A stretch of DNA of 64,000 nucleotides from assembly GCA_003168335.1 (NCBI GenBank), contig PMSM01000011.1:206590-270589 (forward strand), given 5' to 3'. This document shows positions 7,196 through 16,845 of the stretch, piece by piece. The notes under the pieces are model-generated. The model was not told the origin of the DNA, ran no database searches, and saw only the letters and a list, made by a program, of their open reading frames with translations. The position numbers and the translations under genes were made by a program. The stretch's first letter is position 1; every line of letters begins with the position of its first letter. The DNA is from Blastocatellia bacterium. Lineage in GTDB: Bacteria; Acidobacteriota; Blastocatellia; Pyrinomonadales; Pyrinomonadaceae.

Positions 7196-9751
7196 TCAAA
7201 AGATAATGTCGAAGCCGCCGCTAAAAAATCGATGGTAAGAAGCGAAGAACTCTCCGAAGCGTGGGTCGGCGGTATTAGCGCGAACGTTGCGCGGGTTGAA
7301 GTGATTGGTGGCGTTAAAGACGCGTAGAGACAGCCGCACGCCGTACTTCTTCGTCACTTGAAACTCTTTCGCCATTTCGGCGTCGAGGGATAGGAACGCA
7401 GGAAAACGTGTTTGATCCGAATTGCGCACGCCGACGAAATTTTGTTCTGCGTCGCGCACTGAGTACGGAAAGCCGGTACGCGCCTCGAAGATAGGCGCTA
7501 TTGTAATCCGGCGCGGCAGATTGATTGTGCCCCATGCAAGCAATCGGTTCGGCACGTCGAACGGCAGGTTGGAATACTCGTTTTGCCGAATGACAGGTGC
7601 TCCAAAGTCGCCGAAGTAGCTGTTGAAATCATTGAGGTCGCCGCGCGCGCGCGATCGCACGTACGAGACAAAGAATTCATCCTTGTGAGGCAAATGGAAC
7701 CGCGCCGTCAACTCCAGCGCGCGGTAGGTAGCCTGCCCAGCCGATCGCAGCACGATACCGCTCCGCCCCCGGAAGTCCAGTTCGGGGTTGACGATGTAAA
7801 TATGATCTGTGCGACTACCGGTGAGGTTGGCGCGCAGATCGAGCCATTGGGCAACAACCTGATCCAACTGAACGTTCCACTTAAGATTTTCGGGCACGAA
7901 GCCGGCTTCACCGCCTGCTCTCTTCCTGAAGTCGAGCGGTTCGATGGGGGGTGTATCCACCAACACGTTGAAATAGTGGCGGCTGTCGATTACCGTCACA
8001 CCGTCCGCGGCATACTGCGTCACGGTGCGCGAGGGGTAGCGCGCGAAGCTGCGAATGTTTAGCGGCACTTTGTCGTAGAAGAGGCCGATGCCACCGCGCA
8101 AGACGCTGCGGTCGCTCTTAAACGGCGACCAGGCAAAACCCGCGCGCGGCGCGAGGTTGCTTTCTGGTCCGATCCGCTGATCTTCGAGCCGTAGTCCCAG
8201 GTCAAAGCTTAGATTGGGTCGCACCAGTAGGCGATCCTGCACAAACCCGACGTACTCGCGGTTCGCGGCCTGAATGGGTAGCACTCCCCTGAAAACGATT
8301 CGTTCGGCAAGCGTTCCATCGTCCCGCACAACGTTCACGGGACGTGCGGAGTAATTGAGGAGGTTGTCGACGTTGTTGAAGTCGAAGCCAACTTTGATCT
8401 CGTGTCCGGTACCCAGGAAGTGTTTTGTCGGAGAGCTGTAGACCTCGAACAACTCCAGCCGGTGTGAGTGTCTCGACTGGGTCGCGAAGTAGTTACCTTG
8501 TTCCCCGGCCGGCGTCAATGTTTGCTCGTCGTTGCCCTGACCCCATACGTCGGCGTCGAATCGCTTGAACGAAAAGGCGGACTGCAACATACCTTCTTTC
8601 AGTTGGTAATGGTCGCGAACAGTAACGACAAAATCTTTCTGTTTATAGTTTGGTGTTACGGGTTGCGGTCGAAAGAAGTCCAGGTTGACAAACTGGTCGC
8701 GCTGAGGGAAATAGCCGAAAGTGAAAGTCTGCGTGTGACGGTTGCTCAAGATCAGGTCGAGTTGTGAGAAGTAGCTCTGTGATTCAGTTTTCGTCTCGTT
8801 AACAGGAAAGGGCAGTCCGCGCACGGGCTGTTTCGCAATGGAATATGAGAGCGATTGGGACAGGAATAAGCGATCTTTGATCAGTGGGCCGTTGAAGTTC
8901 ACCCGGGGCGTGTCTTCGGCGACACCAACGATGCGTCCCCCTTTGAAGCGCATATCAGGAAGGAAGTCGTTGATCTCCGCATGCCATCGCTCTTTGCCGC
9001 GGCGGGTTTCCACAGCGGTCACCCCGCCCGTAAACGCACCATACTCTGCGGTGTAAGGGTGCTGAAACACCTGCACCGACTCAACCGAGTCAATCGGTAA
9101 GTTCAACCTGAAGTTTCCGCTCGCAGGATCTGATGCGTTGAGACCGTTGACCAGCAACGCACTCTGTTGTTCATTCGCTCCCTCAATACTGATCTCTCCG
9201 GTAGAGGAACGCACAACACCAGGGATGAGTGGCAACGCCTGATCGATGCGTGCGGCAGCGAGAGGCAGGCGTTGGAGCGATTCGCGTCGCAGAATGCCTG
9301 CCGCCGTTGAGGCACCGGCCTGGACATTCGTCGCTCCTTCAGCAGGCGCGGCCACGGTTACGCTCTCGGTCACCGTCGCCACCTTAAGTACAACTGCGAT
9401 CTCGGTGATCCCGCCATCCTTGATGACGACATCGTGCCGGTTGAGGGTTTCAAATCCCTGGCTCTCGACGCGCAGTGTGTACTTGCCAGGTGTGAGGGCG
9501 GCGGGAAAAGCGGCGATGCCTTGCTCGTCGGTCGTCGCGGTAGCGGCAACTTTGGCGTTATCGCCGGCAGCCCGCAGTGAGCAAACAGCACCCGCTAACG
9601 AGCGCTGCTGCGTGTCTGACACTAACACGCGCAAGCCCGGAGCATTGCTCTGGGATTGCTGAGCATAGCCGGGCCCAACAGCACAAACACACAACAGTGC
9701 CAGGGCGTAGCAGTGCCTGATGAAAGTATAGGGGGCTTTCGATCTTCGCAT
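7196..9751 (-). CDS. TonB-dependent receptor, Oar-like, second gene of a pair
   Basis: An 851-residue outer-membrane protein. It has a signal peptide ending near VGPGYAQQ, then a carboxypeptidase-regulatory-like beta-sandwich (about 36-125, from LRVLVSDTQQRSLAGAVCSL), a plug region (about 140-245, with LLVNGLNASDPASGNFRLNL and a GGVTAVETRRG motif) and a beta-barrel to the end. The final residue is Phe (GGFDIIF), the usual barrel-recognition signal. It is somewhat shorter than most acidobacterial Oar-type receptors. The ATG overlaps the stop of the upstream receptor gene by one base (TAATG), so translation is coupled. The substrate is unknown; a peptide, glycan or siderophore are possible. Confidence 0.88.
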   Translation of the reverse strand: MRRSKAPYTFIRHCYALALLCVCAVGPGYAQQSQSNAPGLRVLVSDTQQRSLAGAVCSLRAAGDNAKVAATATTDEQGIAAFPAALTPGKYTLRVESQGFETLNRHDVVIKDGGITEIAVVLKVATVTESVTVAAPAEGATNVQAGASTAAGILRRESLQRLPLAAARIDQALPLIPGVVRSSTGEISIEGANEQQSALLVNGLNASDPASGNFRLNLPIDSVESVQVFQHPYTAEYGAFTGGVTAVETRRGKERWHAEINDFLPDMRFKGGRIVGVAEDTPRVNFNGPLIKDRLFLSQSLSYSIAKQPVRGLPFPVNETKTESQSYFSQLDLILSNRHTQTFTFGYFPQRDQFVNLDFFRPQPVTPNYKQKDFVVTVRDHYQLKEGMLQSAFSFKRFDADVWGQGNDEQTLTPAGEQGNYFATQSRHSHRLELFEVYSSPTKHFLGTGHEIKVGFDFNNVDNLLNYSARPVNVVRDDGTLAERIVFRGVLPIQAANREYVGFVQDRLLVRPNLSFDLGLRLEDQRIGPESNLAPRAGFAWSPFKSDRSVLRGGIGLFYDKVPLNIRSFARYPSRTVTQYAADGVTVIDSRHYFNVLVDTPPIEPLDFRKRAGGEAGFVPENLKWNVQLDQVVAQWLDLRANLTGSRTDHIYIVNPELDFRGRSGIVLRSAGQATYRALELTARFHLPHKDEFFVSYVRSRARGDLNDFNSYFGDFGAPVIRQNEYSNLPFDVPNRLLAWGTINLPRRITIAPIFEARTGFPYSVRDAEQNFVGVRNSDQTRFPAFLSLDAEMAKEFQVTKKYGVRLSLRVFNATNHFNPRNVRANTADPRFGEFFASYHRFFSGGFDIIF

Positions 9752-12312
9752 TAATAATCTATTTCAAACTTACCGCGTACGGACGTTCCAAGACTGTTGA
9801 AAAACTGGCCGAATTGCAAGCTGCCCATGTTGTTCTGCACATCACGAGGATTGAAGTGGTTGGTCATATTAAAGACGGCAACGCCGATGCGCGCCTTTTT
9901 TCCATCAAGTTTCGGAATGAACTTGGGAATAGTGAAATCTTTGGTCACTTGCGCGTCGATTGAAAGGAAAGTAGGGAAGCGGCCTGCTTGATCGCGCCCG
10001 CCGACGAAATCCAAACGCTCATTTACAGCCGAGAACGGGAAGCCGGATCGAATCTCAACCGAGGGCGAAACCGTAAGACCAAAGGGCGCTTTCAACTGAC
10101 CAAAGGCGAGGAAGCGATGGGGTGCGTCCCAGGGCAGGGGCCCGTACTCGTTCGGACGCACTACCAGTGCCGGAAAATCACTGAGAAAGTTATCCGCCGT
10201 GTTGAGATCGCCGTGCGCCCTGGACCAGGTGTATGAAGCGGTCCAATTGCCAAGATGATTGCTGGTATATGTGGCGAGCATTTGTAGCTCTTGATATTGC
10301 GCGCGGCCAACACTGTGTAGCAGGAGAGTGTTGAAGTTTCCGACGCGCGGTTCGATGATCAGATCATTCGAGGTGGAACGATCGAGGTAACCGATGCGTG
10401 CCGTCAGGTGCTTCGTGAACGCGTGATCGAGTTGCAGACTCCAACGCACACTGCGCGGATCCCTTAAGTGGCCACTAACAATGTTCCTAAAGGCGCGAGG
10501 GCCGTCGAGGATTGAGACGCCATCGGCCGCAAAGGTCGTGACAGTGCGAAGCGGCAATTGCGTGAAGTGCGTCGAACGCGCGAGCGTAGTTGAATCGACC
10601 GCTTCTTCATCAACGGGTTCGACATCCCCCACCGAAAGTGAAATACGGTCATAGAAAAGGCCGATTCCCCCGCGAATAATCGTGCGGCCATTTTTGAACG
10701 GCAGATAAAGGAACGAGAGCCGCGGCGCGAAATTATTTCGCTCAGCAATTCCATCGCGATCAAAGCGCAGTCCGCCATCAATCGTCATTCTTTTATTGAC
10801 TACCCAGCGATCCTGAATAAAGGAAGCAAGTTCGTTAATCGCGCTCGCGACCGTGCCGTCGCCCGCAAAGTCAATGCGTTGCGACAAGGTCTGATCGCGT
10901 CGTCGAATCAGGATTGAGCGGTCATGGAATGCCCCTGAGAGGCTCGTCCGATCCAACTCAGTGCCGAGCTTGAATGAATGTTGACCGGCGAGCGCAAAAG
11001 TTTTTGCAAAGTAAGTTTCTTGCCACTGAATGCGACTGGATCGCCGGTGCGAATCTGCGAAGTAGTTGCCGGTGTTACCGTCGGGCAAAACTGTAAATGC
11101 CTGCGAACCCTGCGCGAACACATCAACACTCGAGCCGCGGTAGCTCAGCGATGAATTGAGAAATGAAGCATCACCGAAGATGGCCTGCTCAGAGACCGAG
11201 AAGAGGTTGCCCCGCTGTTTGAGATTTGGCGTTACTTCCTGTGGATTGAAAGTGTTCAAGCCCAGATAGCGCGCCTTCTGTGGAAAGATCGCGGCGATGA
11301 ATTTGACGCGATTATTCTTGTTGGCGATCAGATCGACTTGCGTGAACGAATTAAAGTTCTCTGAGGATGAACTGTCGCGTCCGGGTGCGAGACTCGGCAC
11401 GTAAATGCGGCTGAAGCGATATTCGAAGGATTGGAGAAAGAGAAGTCGGTTTTGAATGACGGGGCCACTTAGGGTCACGCGCGGCCTGAAAGAGTCGACG
11501 GCGCCGCCGAAGATGTTGTGAAAGATTGGAAAAAAGCGCGTCGCGCCCAGCTTAAATTTATTGCCTCCTCCTTTCGTCTCCAGATTAGTAGCTGCACCGG
11601 TGAGATGTCCGAACTCAGCTGAGTAGGGGTTCTCCTCAACAGTAACGGCGGCGGCCGCTTCGAGCGGGATGTCGAAAGCGAGATTGCCGCTGACAGGATC
11701 GGTTACGTCCACGCCGTTGACCGTGTAGGCGCTCTGCCCTGCGCGTGCTCCTTTAAGATGATCGCCGCCATTGGTGTCGCGCACGACGCCGGGTGTCAAA
11801 AGCAGCGCGCTCTGATAGTTCTCGGCGCGTAGCGGCATGTCCGATAACGTCTTAGCGCGAATGATGTTGGTGGTGGTCGTTTCGCCTGTACTCAAGAGGC
11901 CTTCATCATCGCGCACGGTGACAGATTCAGAAACCGTCGCTGTCAGCAGGATTTCAACGTTGAGCGTTGCGCCTGCCGCCAAGTTGATCTCTTTTGTGAC
12001 GCCCGGAAATCCATCAGCCTCTGCCGACAACAAATAGGTCGCGGCCGGCAGATCGCTGAAGACGAAACTACCTGTTTCATCCGTGACGAACTTAAGCGGC
12101 TTACCAGGCAAGTCGCGGTTGACGAGCATCAATCGCGCCCCCGCAAGCAAAGTTGGGCGAGCGCTAACATCGCTGGTGGTGGCACTGACAGTTCCCTTGA
12201 TGCTGCCTGCCCCTGCAAATGCCAACGCAGTGGACTGTCCCCCTATCAACACCAGAAGCGTGGCGCTACAACAGAGTACGAAGCTTATCCGTTGTCTGGC
12301 ATAAATCATCAA
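9751..12312 (-). CDS. TonB-dependent receptor, Oar-like, first gene of a pair
   Basis: An 853-residue outer-membrane receptor paralogous to the next gene. The signal peptide covers about residues 1-32. A carboxypeptidase-regulatory-like domain follows (about 33-130, with GSIKGTVSATT and TDETGSFVFSDLPAATYLLS). The plug (about 140-250) contains YTVNGVDVTDPVSGNLAFD, and the rest is barrel ending in FEIDY. It shares blocks with its partner, such as NRPG-like turn sequences and SGFPFSAV/TGFPYSVR near the C-terminus, so the pair arose by duplication. The two may form a heteromeric or alternative-substrate uptake system. The gene is divergent from the histidine kinase at 12746. Confidence 0.88.
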   Translation of the reverse strand: MMIYARQRISFVLCCSATLLVLIGGQSTALAFAGAGSIKGTVSATTSDVSARPTLLAGARLMLVNRDLPGKPLKFVTDETGSFVFSDLPAATYLLSAEADGFPGVTKEINLAAGATLNVEILLTATVSESVTVRDDEGLLSTGETTTTNIIRAKTLSDMPLRAENYQSALLLTPGVVRDTNGGDHLKGARAGQSAYTVNGVDVTDPVSGNLAFDIPLEAAAAVTVEENPYSAEFGHLTGAATNLETKGGGNKFKLGATRFFPIFHNIFGGAVDSFRPRVTLSGPVIQNRLLFLQSFEYRFSRIYVPSLAPGRDSSSSENFNSFTQVDLIANKNNRVKFIAAIFPQKARYLGLNTFNPQEVTPNLKQRGNLFSVSEQAIFGDASFLNSSLSYRGSSVDVFAQGSQAFTVLPDGNTGNYFADSHRRSSRIQWQETYFAKTFALAGQHSFKLGTELDRTSLSGAFHDRSILIRRRDQTLSQRIDFAGDGTVASAINELASFIQDRWVVNKRMTIDGGLRFDRDGIAERNNFAPRLSFLYLPFKNGRTIIRGGIGLFYDRISLSVGDVEPVDEEAVDSTTLARSTHFTQLPLRTVTTFAADGVSILDGPRAFRNIVSGHLRDPRSVRWSLQLDHAFTKHLTARIGYLDRSTSNDLIIEPRVGNFNTLLLHSVGRAQYQELQMLATYTSNHLGNWTASYTWSRAHGDLNTADNFLSDFPALVVRPNEYGPLPWDAPHRFLAFGQLKAPFGLTVSPSVEIRSGFPFSAVNERLDFVGGRDQAGRFPTFLSIDAQVTKDFTIPKFIPKLDGKKARIGVAVFNMTNHFNPRDVQNNMGSLQFGQFFNSLGTSVRGKFEIDY

Positions 12313-12745
12313 TCACTTCATCCTGAGTAAGTGTCGCCGTGTCGGGCGTGAAAGGGGTGAACTAATTTGTTTACACGAAATCCTGGTCTTTGTCGAGCTA
12401 ACCTTGGCTGGAGCTAGTGTCCTAACTTGAAAAACTGAAATCAGGACCGTACTTTGGCTGGAGGTCCGGGTGACAGAGAAAAATGAAGGGTCTTGATTCC
12501 TTCTAAATGTGCCGCCCGCGAAAAGCCAAATAATGCCAGCCGCCTCTGTCTCCTCGTTTCGCCACTTGCTCATCATGTACCGCCGCATGACCTTAATGGA
12601 GTAGTCTGCCGGTACCGGTTACGGTTAGAATGCGGTGCGCTTCAGGGATCGGGGGCCGGAGCCGCACGCTGATATGTCAGTCGATCAGAGCTCGACCAAA
12701 TGTTGAGCTGTGGCCTCGCGCCCGCACGACAAAGGTTTCGGACAC
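12313..12745. other. Divergent intergenic region between TonB receptor pair and histidine kinase
   Basis: About 430 bases between divergent transcription units. It must hold both promoters, but I cannot assign -35/-10 boxes with confidence and see no strong inverted repeat or coding frame. An in-frame GTG at 12710 is an alternative kinase start. Confidence 0.4.
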
Positions 12746-14338
12746 ATGCAATTGCGAATCAATCTTCAATGGAAAGTACTGCTCCTCGTAGCCGGTACGA
12801 TTACGGTTATCCTGCTGGCGTCAACCTATTTGCATGGGCTAATCACCAAATCGTTGAGCGAGGAATATCGTTACAATAACGCTATCAGACAAGTCGTTAC
12901 CGTAGCCAAGCGCACTCAGGCCTACAACTATTCCGCCAGTCCGAATGATATGGTTCAAGAGATTCAGTTCCTGGTGAACTCGCGGCCGGATTTCAATCAA
13001 ATTGATGTTTACCAACCTATGCCAGACGGCGAAAGGCTCGTGGCGACTACTGCTCCGAACGCGCCGCGTCTCCCTTATCTGAATGAGCAATCAAAAGACA
13101 ATGAGTTTGGTGAAATGGAGCGGCCGCTCCCTGACGTGACGACAATTGAGGTTGAGCGCGACGGTCTGCGCCAGTGGGTGATTACGGCGGCGATAAACCA
13201 AAGTGGAGGCCGCGGCTATGTCAGCGCTCTCGTGCAAAAAAACTCCCGGACCGATTTCGTCAATCGCTTACAGTTTCAACACAACGTGGTTCTCGCTTGC
13301 GCGTCGGTTGTGTCTATAGCGCTGCTGTATCTTCTATTCGTGATTTTCTTTCGTCGTCCGGCACAGGACATTGCCTCAGCAATGGCCCAGGCCCGGACCG
13401 GTGATTTATCCGCGCGTGCAGCAGTACGCCGAGATGACGAACTAGGCACAATCGCGACGGGGTTCAATCGAATGATCGATGACATCCGTTCGCGCAATGA
13501 AGAACGTGAAAGACTGCTGTCGCAGGTCAATAGTTTCAATCGGGAATTGCAACTCGAGGTGGCGCGGGCAACAAAGGAGTTGCGCACTTCGAACGAGGCC
13601 CTCTCTGAGACGCAGCAGCGTCTCGCGCGATCTGAAAGACTCGCGGCGGTCGGCCAGATCGCCGCTTCATTAGCACACGAAATCGGCACGCCGCTCAATG
13701 CCATATCCGGCCACCTGAGACTCCTGGCGCGAAATCACCCGCACGATCAGGATACGCAGCGCCGGGTCGAAATCATTAATTCGCAAATCGATTCAGTTGT
13801 GAAAAGCGTAAGGAGTCTGTTGGCGCGGACCCAACGGCCGCGACTCGAGCTTCAGCCCCTGGAGCTGAACGCGCTGATCCGTGAGTTGTTGTGGCTGGTC
13901 CAGCCCACCCTCGAAGCGCATGACATATCGGTCAGACTCAATCTGGATAATGATTTGCCTCTGATCCAGGGCGATCGCGACAGCCTCTTGCAGCTCTTTC
14001 TTAATCTGACGAACAACAGCATTGATGCGATGCCAAAGGGTGGCGGGCTCGAGATTACGACCCGATTCGATCGGGCTGCCCGAAGCGCTGAGCTGGTGTT
14101 CTGCGATAGTGGCGTGGGCATCGAACCGTCTGTAATTGAACATCTATTCGAACCGATGTGGACGACAAAAGAGGCGGGGAGTGGCTTCGGCTTGGCCATT
14201 GCTCACGAGATCGCTGTCGAGCATGGTGGAAAGATCGAGATCGTTGCTGAACAAAACGTGGGCGCTGCGTTTCGCCTAACGCTTCCTCTAAATGTCGCGG
14301 TGTCGCCGGCTCTGGAGGTGGTCACCAATGTTGCCTGA
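12746..14338 (+). CDS. Membrane sensor histidine kinase
   Basis: About 530 residues. TM1 (LLLVAGTITVILLASTYL) is followed by a periplasmic sensing region of about 140 residues, TM2 (NVVLACASVVSIALLYLLFV), a HAMP linker (RTGDLSARAAVRRDDELG), a coiled coil and a HisKA domain with the phosphoacceptor His in LAHEIGTPLNA. The HATPase domain has N-box (LFLNLTNNSIDAM), G1 (FCDSGVGIEP) and G2 (GSGFGLAIAHEI) motifs. The Gly after HEI, where Arg is commoner, still fits NtrB-like kinases. The gene overlaps the sigma-54 activator by 11 bases, so they form a two-component pair. The ATG at 12746 is preferred because it starts just before TM1; a GTG 36 bases earlier is possible. Confidence 0.92.
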   Translation: MQLRINLQWKVLLLVAGTITVILLASTYLHGLITKSLSEEYRYNNAIRQVVTVAKRTQAYNYSASPNDMVQEIQFLVNSRPDFNQIDVYQPMPDGERLVATTAPNAPRLPYLNEQSKDNEFGEMERPLPDVTTIEVERDGLRQWVITAAINQSGGRGYVSALVQKNSRTDFVNRLQFQHNVVLACASVVSIALLYLLFVIFFRRPAQDIASAMAQARTGDLSARAAVRRDDELGTIATGFNRMIDDIRSRNEERERLLSQVNSFNRELQLEVARATKELRTSNEALSETQQRLARSERLAAVGQIAASLAHEIGTPLNAISGHLRLLARNHPHDQDTQRRVEIINSQIDSVVKSVRSLLARTQRPRLELQPLELNALIRELLWLVQPTLEAHDISVRLNLDNDLPLIQGDRDSLLQLFLNLTNNSIDAMPKGGGLEITTRFDRAARSAELVFCDSGVGIEPSVIEHLFEPMWTTKEAGSGFGLAIAHEIAVEHGGKIEIVAEQNVGAAFRLTLPLNVAVSPALEVVTNVA

Positions 14339-15734
14339 CCAGCCTCGCCTGATGATCGTTGATGACGATCCAGTGACGTGCGAAATGCTGTGCGAGGTCT
14401 TCGCCGCGGAAGGCTTTGCTTCGCGTTTTGTGCAGAGCGGTGAAGCGGCCGTGGCCTCGCTGGCGGATGAGAGGCTGGACGTGCTCGTGAGCGACATTCG
14501 CATGAAAACGCCTTTTGATGGTTTGGCCCTGCTGGATCATGTGCGGCAAGAGTACCCCCACTTACCCGTGGTTTTGATGACGGCGTTTGGATCAGTTGAC
14601 ACGGCCGTTCGTGCGGTAAAGCAAGGCGCGTTCGATTATGTCAGTAAACCTTTCGATATTGATGCCCTGGTGGCGACGGTGCGGCGGGCGCTGGCGGCAC
14701 GATCGATCGTCCAGCCTGAGCGCCTTGCGGATGACGATGAACAACACGCACCGGGTTTAGTCGGACGGACATCAGCAATGCTCGAAGTGTATAAAATGAT
14801 CGCGCGCGTATCGGATTCGCCTGCGGCGGTGCTGATCACGGGAGAGTCAGGCACCGGCAAGGAGCTGGTGGCGCGGGCCATTCACGTTCATGGGGCACGG
14901 CATCTGGCACCGTTTGTGGCCATCAACTGCGGCGCGCTTACGGAAACTCTGCTGGAATCAGAACTCTTCGGACACGTCCGAGGCTCTTTCACCGGCGCGG
15001 TTGCAAACAAGCGCGGCATCTTTGAACAAGCCCAGGCGGGCACTGTGTTCCTTGATGAAGTAAGTGAGATGAGCACCGGCTTGCAGGTAAAGCTACTGCG
15101 AGTCCTGCAGGAGCGCGAGCTGGTTCCCGTCGGCGGCAGTTCACCAATTACCGTGAATGCCCGCGTCATCGCCGCGAGTAGCCGCGATCCAGAGATGTTG
15201 ATGTCGAGTAAAAGTTTTCGGCATGATCTGCTTTACCGGCTCAACGTCATAAACATTCAGCTTCCACCGCTTCGGGAGCGGCGCGAGGACGTCCCTTTAC
15301 TCGCTGCTCACTTTCTACGAAAGCACGCCCCCGGGAATCGAACGCCACCTCAACTAGACCGCGCCGCTCTCGCTTATCTCAGCAACTATCCCTGGCCCGG
15401 CAACGTTCGTGAACTCGAAAACGCAATCGAGCGCGCGGTAACGATGAATCAAAACGGGCCGATTACCCCAGCAGATTTGCCCCGAAAGATCTTCACGCCT
15501 CTCGCAGAGGCGCCACCTCTCGCTGCCGGCGATGACCTGGCACGCTTGTTCGCGGGCTTACCATCTATCGAAGAGATGCAGCGCCGCTATCTGCTGCACG
15601 TGCTGGAGGCGACGGGTGGCAACCGCAAACGGGCGGCAGAGATCCTCGGTATCAACCGCAAGACGCTGTATCGCATGGCGGCACGCTTTGGGATCGATCT
15701 CCAGGGCGAGTCAGAAAAAGTTCCATCGGTGTAG
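14328..15734 (+). CDS. Sigma-54-dependent NtrC-family response regulator
   Basis: About 468 residues in the order receiver, AAA+ and Fis-type helix-turn-helix. The receiver has MIVDDDP and the phosphoacceptor Asp in VLVSDIRM. The AAA+ domain has Walker A GESGTGKE, the sigma-54-contact loop as GSFTGA (a common variant of GAFTGA) and Walker B GTVFLDEV. The C-terminal HTH is NRKRAAEILGINRKTLYRM. GGAGGT upstream sets the ATG at 14328, inside the last codons of the kinase gene. As a bacterial enhancer-binding protein it should activate -24/-12 promoters, and one lies 190 bases downstream (15926-15939), in front of the nine-gene cluster. Confidence 0.95.
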   Translation: MLPDQPRLMIVDDDPVTCEMLCEVFAAEGFASRFVQSGEAAVASLADERLDVLVSDIRMKTPFDGLALLDHVRQEYPHLPVVLMTAFGSVDTAVRAVKQGAFDYVSKPFDIDALVATVRRALAARSIVQPERLADDDEQHAPGLVGRTSAMLEVYKMIARVSDSPAAVLITGESGTGKELVARAIHVHGARHLAPFVAINCGALTETLLESELFGHVRGSFTGAVANKRGIFEQAQAGTVFLDEVSEMSTGLQVKLLRVLQERELVPVGGSSPITVNARVIAASSRDPEMLMSSKSFRHDLLYRLNVINIQLPPLRERREDVPLLAAHFLRKHAPGNRTPPQLDRAALAYLSNYPWPGNVRELENAIERAVTMNQNGPITPADLPRKIFTPLAEAPPLAAGDDLARLFAGLPSIEEMQRRYLLHVLEATGGNRKRAAEILGINRKTLYRMAARFGIDLQGESEKVPSV

Positions 15735-15798
15735 TTGAATTTGGACGGCTACAGTCTTCACACTGGTCCTTATGTGGTTGTCCCCCCTCGCTGAGCTC

Positions 15799-15846
15799 AA
15801 AAAGCCACACAGGAAACAAAAAGCCTCATAGGAAAAGCCACACGAG
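15799..15846. promoter_or_regulatory. Repeated upstream activator-like sites
   Basis: Three direct repeats of AAAAGCC(A/T)CA(C/T): AAAAAGCCACACAGGAA at 15799, AAAAAGCCTCATAGGAA at 15818 and AAAAGCCACACGAG at 15833. An inverted TGTGGTT lies at 15774. The array sits 80-130 bases upstream of a sigma-54-type promoter, a normal distance for an enhancer-binding protein. The natural candidate to bind is the adjacent NtrC-type regulator; this is inference from position. Confidence 0.55.
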
Positions 15847-15924
15847 TGTTCTTGCTAACTTCGCAAGTGTCCCTGGACTAGCCTAAATAGGATTTCCGAG
15901 TCATTCTAAGTATTGTGCAACGCA

Positions 15925-15939
15925 CGGCACGCTCTTTGC
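15925..15939 (+). promoter_or_regulatory. Sigma-54 (-24/-12) promoter
   Basis: CGGCACGCTCTTTGC has GG at 15926 and GC at 15938 with exactly ten bases between, and matches TGGCACG-N4-TTGC at all but the first base. Transcription would start near 15950, about 70 bases before the TTG start of the first cluster gene. It lies just downstream of the NtrC-type activator gene, which makes the reading much stronger than the motif alone. Confidence 0.7.
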
Positions 15940-16017
15940 CCCTCATTTGAGCGGATTAGTTTGCCATCCGACAATTGTGCGCACACGACGTTGGTTCGGG
16001 AGCAGGGAAGCCGGTCG

Positions 16018-16803
16018 TTGATAACAAATCGCAAGATAGTTGCGCATGGTCTCGTACTCGTGGGGCTGGTATGCGCTTCCGGCAGCGGTTGCCGGTCTGA
16101 GCGCATCGCTGACAGGGCCAATGATCTCTCCCCTCAGAAGCCGATCGCCAGCTCAAGCAAACCCGCCTCGGAGTCATCGCCGATCACATGGAACGAGGTA
16201 GCGAGCAGCTACGAGCGCGTGCTGGACTACGTTTGCCTTTATGAGAAGGAAGAGCGAGCTATCTCAGAAGGCGAGCGGCAGACAATCCGCCTCTCCTTCC
16301 GCAAGCCGTTGGACGTGCGATTGGAATGGCTGAACGATCAGGGCACTGTCGATCAGACGGCCGTTTACAGGCAGGGTTTCAATGATGGCAAAGTACTCGC
16401 GCGCCAGAGCGGTTTGGTCGGTGAGCTTGCGGGCAAGCTCCGGCTTGATCCAAATGAACCCCTGGCGCTGTCCGATTCGCGCCACCCAATCACGGAAGTC
16501 GGTCTCGGAACGATTATTGACCGCGCGCAACGCGACGCGGCGAATTCTGGCATCGGCGCCAATTTCGCCGGCGAAGAGACGCTCGACGGCCTGCCCGCTT
16601 ACAAGTTCGAATTTGCAGCTAGTGGTAACGAGGTGGTGGGCGGACTGGCCGGCGCGCGCAAAACCCTAATCTGGATTGATCGGGCACTGAAGCTGCCCGT
16701 CAAGCTGGAGATTTACGACGCCGCGAACACGTTGCTGGAACGCCATCGCTTCAGACAGGTGCGCATCAATCAGAAACTTAGCGACAAAACTTTTGCGCTA
16801 TAG
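16018..16803 (+). CDS. DUF1571-family lipoprotein, first gene of cluster
   Basis: About 261 residues. The N-terminus has a basic start, a hydrophobic core (IVAHGLVLVGLVCASGSG) and Cys in a lipobox-like SGSGC. The mature part matches DUF1571: a region beginning SYERVLDYVCLYEKEER, then FRKPLDVRLEWL, and the landmark LRLDPNEPLALSDSRHPITEVGLG. The fold is probably LolA/LolB-like, which suggests a periplasmic lipid- or lipoprotein-binding role. The TTG at 16018 has AGGGAA at the right distance and lies downstream of the sigma-54 promoter. A more upstream TTG at 15913 would begin before the promoter and is rejected. Confidence 0.75.
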   Translation: MITNRKIVAHGLVLVGLVCASGSGCRSERIADRANDLSPQKPIASSSKPASESSPITWNEVASSYERVLDYVCLYEKEERAISEGERQTIRLSFRKPLDVRLEWLNDQGTVDQTAVYRQGFNDGKVLARQSGLVGELAGKLRLDPNEPLALSDSRHPITEVGLGTIIDRAQRDAANSGIGANFAGEETLDGLPAYKFEFAASGNEVVGGLAGARKTLIWIDRALKLPVKLEIYDAANTLLERHRFRQVRINQKLSDKTFAL

Positions 16804-16845
16804 GCGGCGGCCAAATATCGCGGTTGACCCGGGGATGAGAGAGCG

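Noticed and set aside
15913..16017. An upstream TTG start for the DUF1571 lipoprotein
   Set aside because: It would begin upstream of the sigma-54 promoter's -24/-12 elements, has no ribosome-binding site, and would put extra residues before a proper lipoprotein signal.
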